In this document: piece after piece, positions 63,980 through 64,000 of the stretch
How positions within the stretch are numbered: the first letter of the stretch is position 1
Layout: each line of letters opens with the position of its first letter
Position numbers and translations under genes: made by a program
Assembly (NCBI GenBank): GCA_017624735.1
Contig: JAGAMK010000047.1
Location: forward strand, 1-64,000
DNA: 64,000 nt
Source of the DNA: Clostridia bacterium
GTDB lineage: Bacteria > Bacillota > Clostridia > Oscillospirales > Acutalibacteraceae
Reading direction: 5' to 3'
Notes under the pieces: model-generated
Told to the model about the DNA's origin: nothing
Seen by the model: only the letters and a program-made list of their open reading frames with translations
Database searches by the model: none

Positions 63980-64000
63980 TTATTTAAGAGTAACTTTTGC
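63980..64000 (-). CDS. 3' end of a minus-strand gene cut by the window
   Basis: Just before the terminator, the minus strand reads six sense codons (AKVTLK) and a TAA stop. This is probably the C terminus of a gene lying to the right. Its identity cannot be told from six residues. Confidence 0.35.
   Translation of the reverse strand, partial: AKVTLK

Overview
The window looks like a chromosomal segment of a low-GC, anaerobic, spore-forming Clostridia bacterium, most likely a gut Oscillospiraceae/Ruminococcaceae relative. The evidence is AT-rich DNA with consensus SigA promoters and strong Shine-Dalgarno sites, sporulation genes (spoIIGA-sigE, an uninterrupted sigK, a SpoIVFB-type protease), many glycoside hydrolases, and the intergenic foldback repeats I associate with such genomes. 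No close species can be named from sequence alone.

Layout. 1-490: the 3' half of a tRNA-Ser(CGA), probably the attachment-site scar of an integrated element lying to the left, then a foldback repeat. 491-2093: GNAT acetyltransferase and SLC13-type permease. 2172-7348: arabinose operon araB-araA-araD with an upstream GH5 hydrolase. 7358-9410: ArsC-like protein, prmA, a MITE-like element, and rplS with a leader. 9431-15754: an XRE regulator pair, an MFS transporter, two radical-SAM-type tRNA/ribosome-linked proteins, SpoIVFB with a short SpoIVFA-like partner, and a NERD protein. 15772-28533: branched-chain amino acid synthesis (ilvD, ilvC, ilvB) with a GntR regulator, a large putative glycosidase and a 1504-residue leucine-rich-repeat surface protein. 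28595-38237: rnjA-gdpP-rplI-dnaB-tilS-hpt-ftsH, one long housekeeping operon. 38265-40496: RNase HI and a GPH sugar symporter. 40753-43904: three-gene anaerobic glycerol-3-phosphate-dehydrogenase-like flavoprotein cluster. 43937-49950: spoIIGA-sigE, ruvX and a carA-carB pair. 50026-56317: class A PBP, a small membrane protein, a GH63-type hydrolase and sigK. 56394-57234: two tRNA-Ser genes followed by duplicated tRNA-tail and foldback repeats. 57308-64000: esterase, GH31, clan GH-D-like hydrolase, a C_GCAxxG_C_C protein and the last codons of a further gene.

The most unusual signal is the carA-carB pair at 45915-49950. Both reading frames are intact, overlapping and well initiated, but CarA has lost all three glutaminase triad residues (Cys to Gly, His to Thr, Glu to Lys). 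CarB has lost the glycine-rich ATP loop and metal-binding Glu/Asn in its first ATP-grasp domain, and has a large in-frame deletion plus loss of the equivalent residues in its second. This looks like a catalytically dead carbamoyl-phosphate synthetase complex that has kept its architecture, and it may do something else. I know of no description of such a pair.

How the genes work together: arabinose and glycan catabolism (ara operon, GH5, GH31, GH63, GH-D-like, GPH symporter, esterase) feeds central metabolism; ilvD/C/B make valine, leucine and isoleucine, with ilvC probably controlled by the adjacent GntR protein through a near-perfect 13-bp inverted repeat; the sporulation genes are scattered among housekeeping operons. 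Almost all genes from 2 to 17 kb and from 22 to 38 kb lie on the minus strand.
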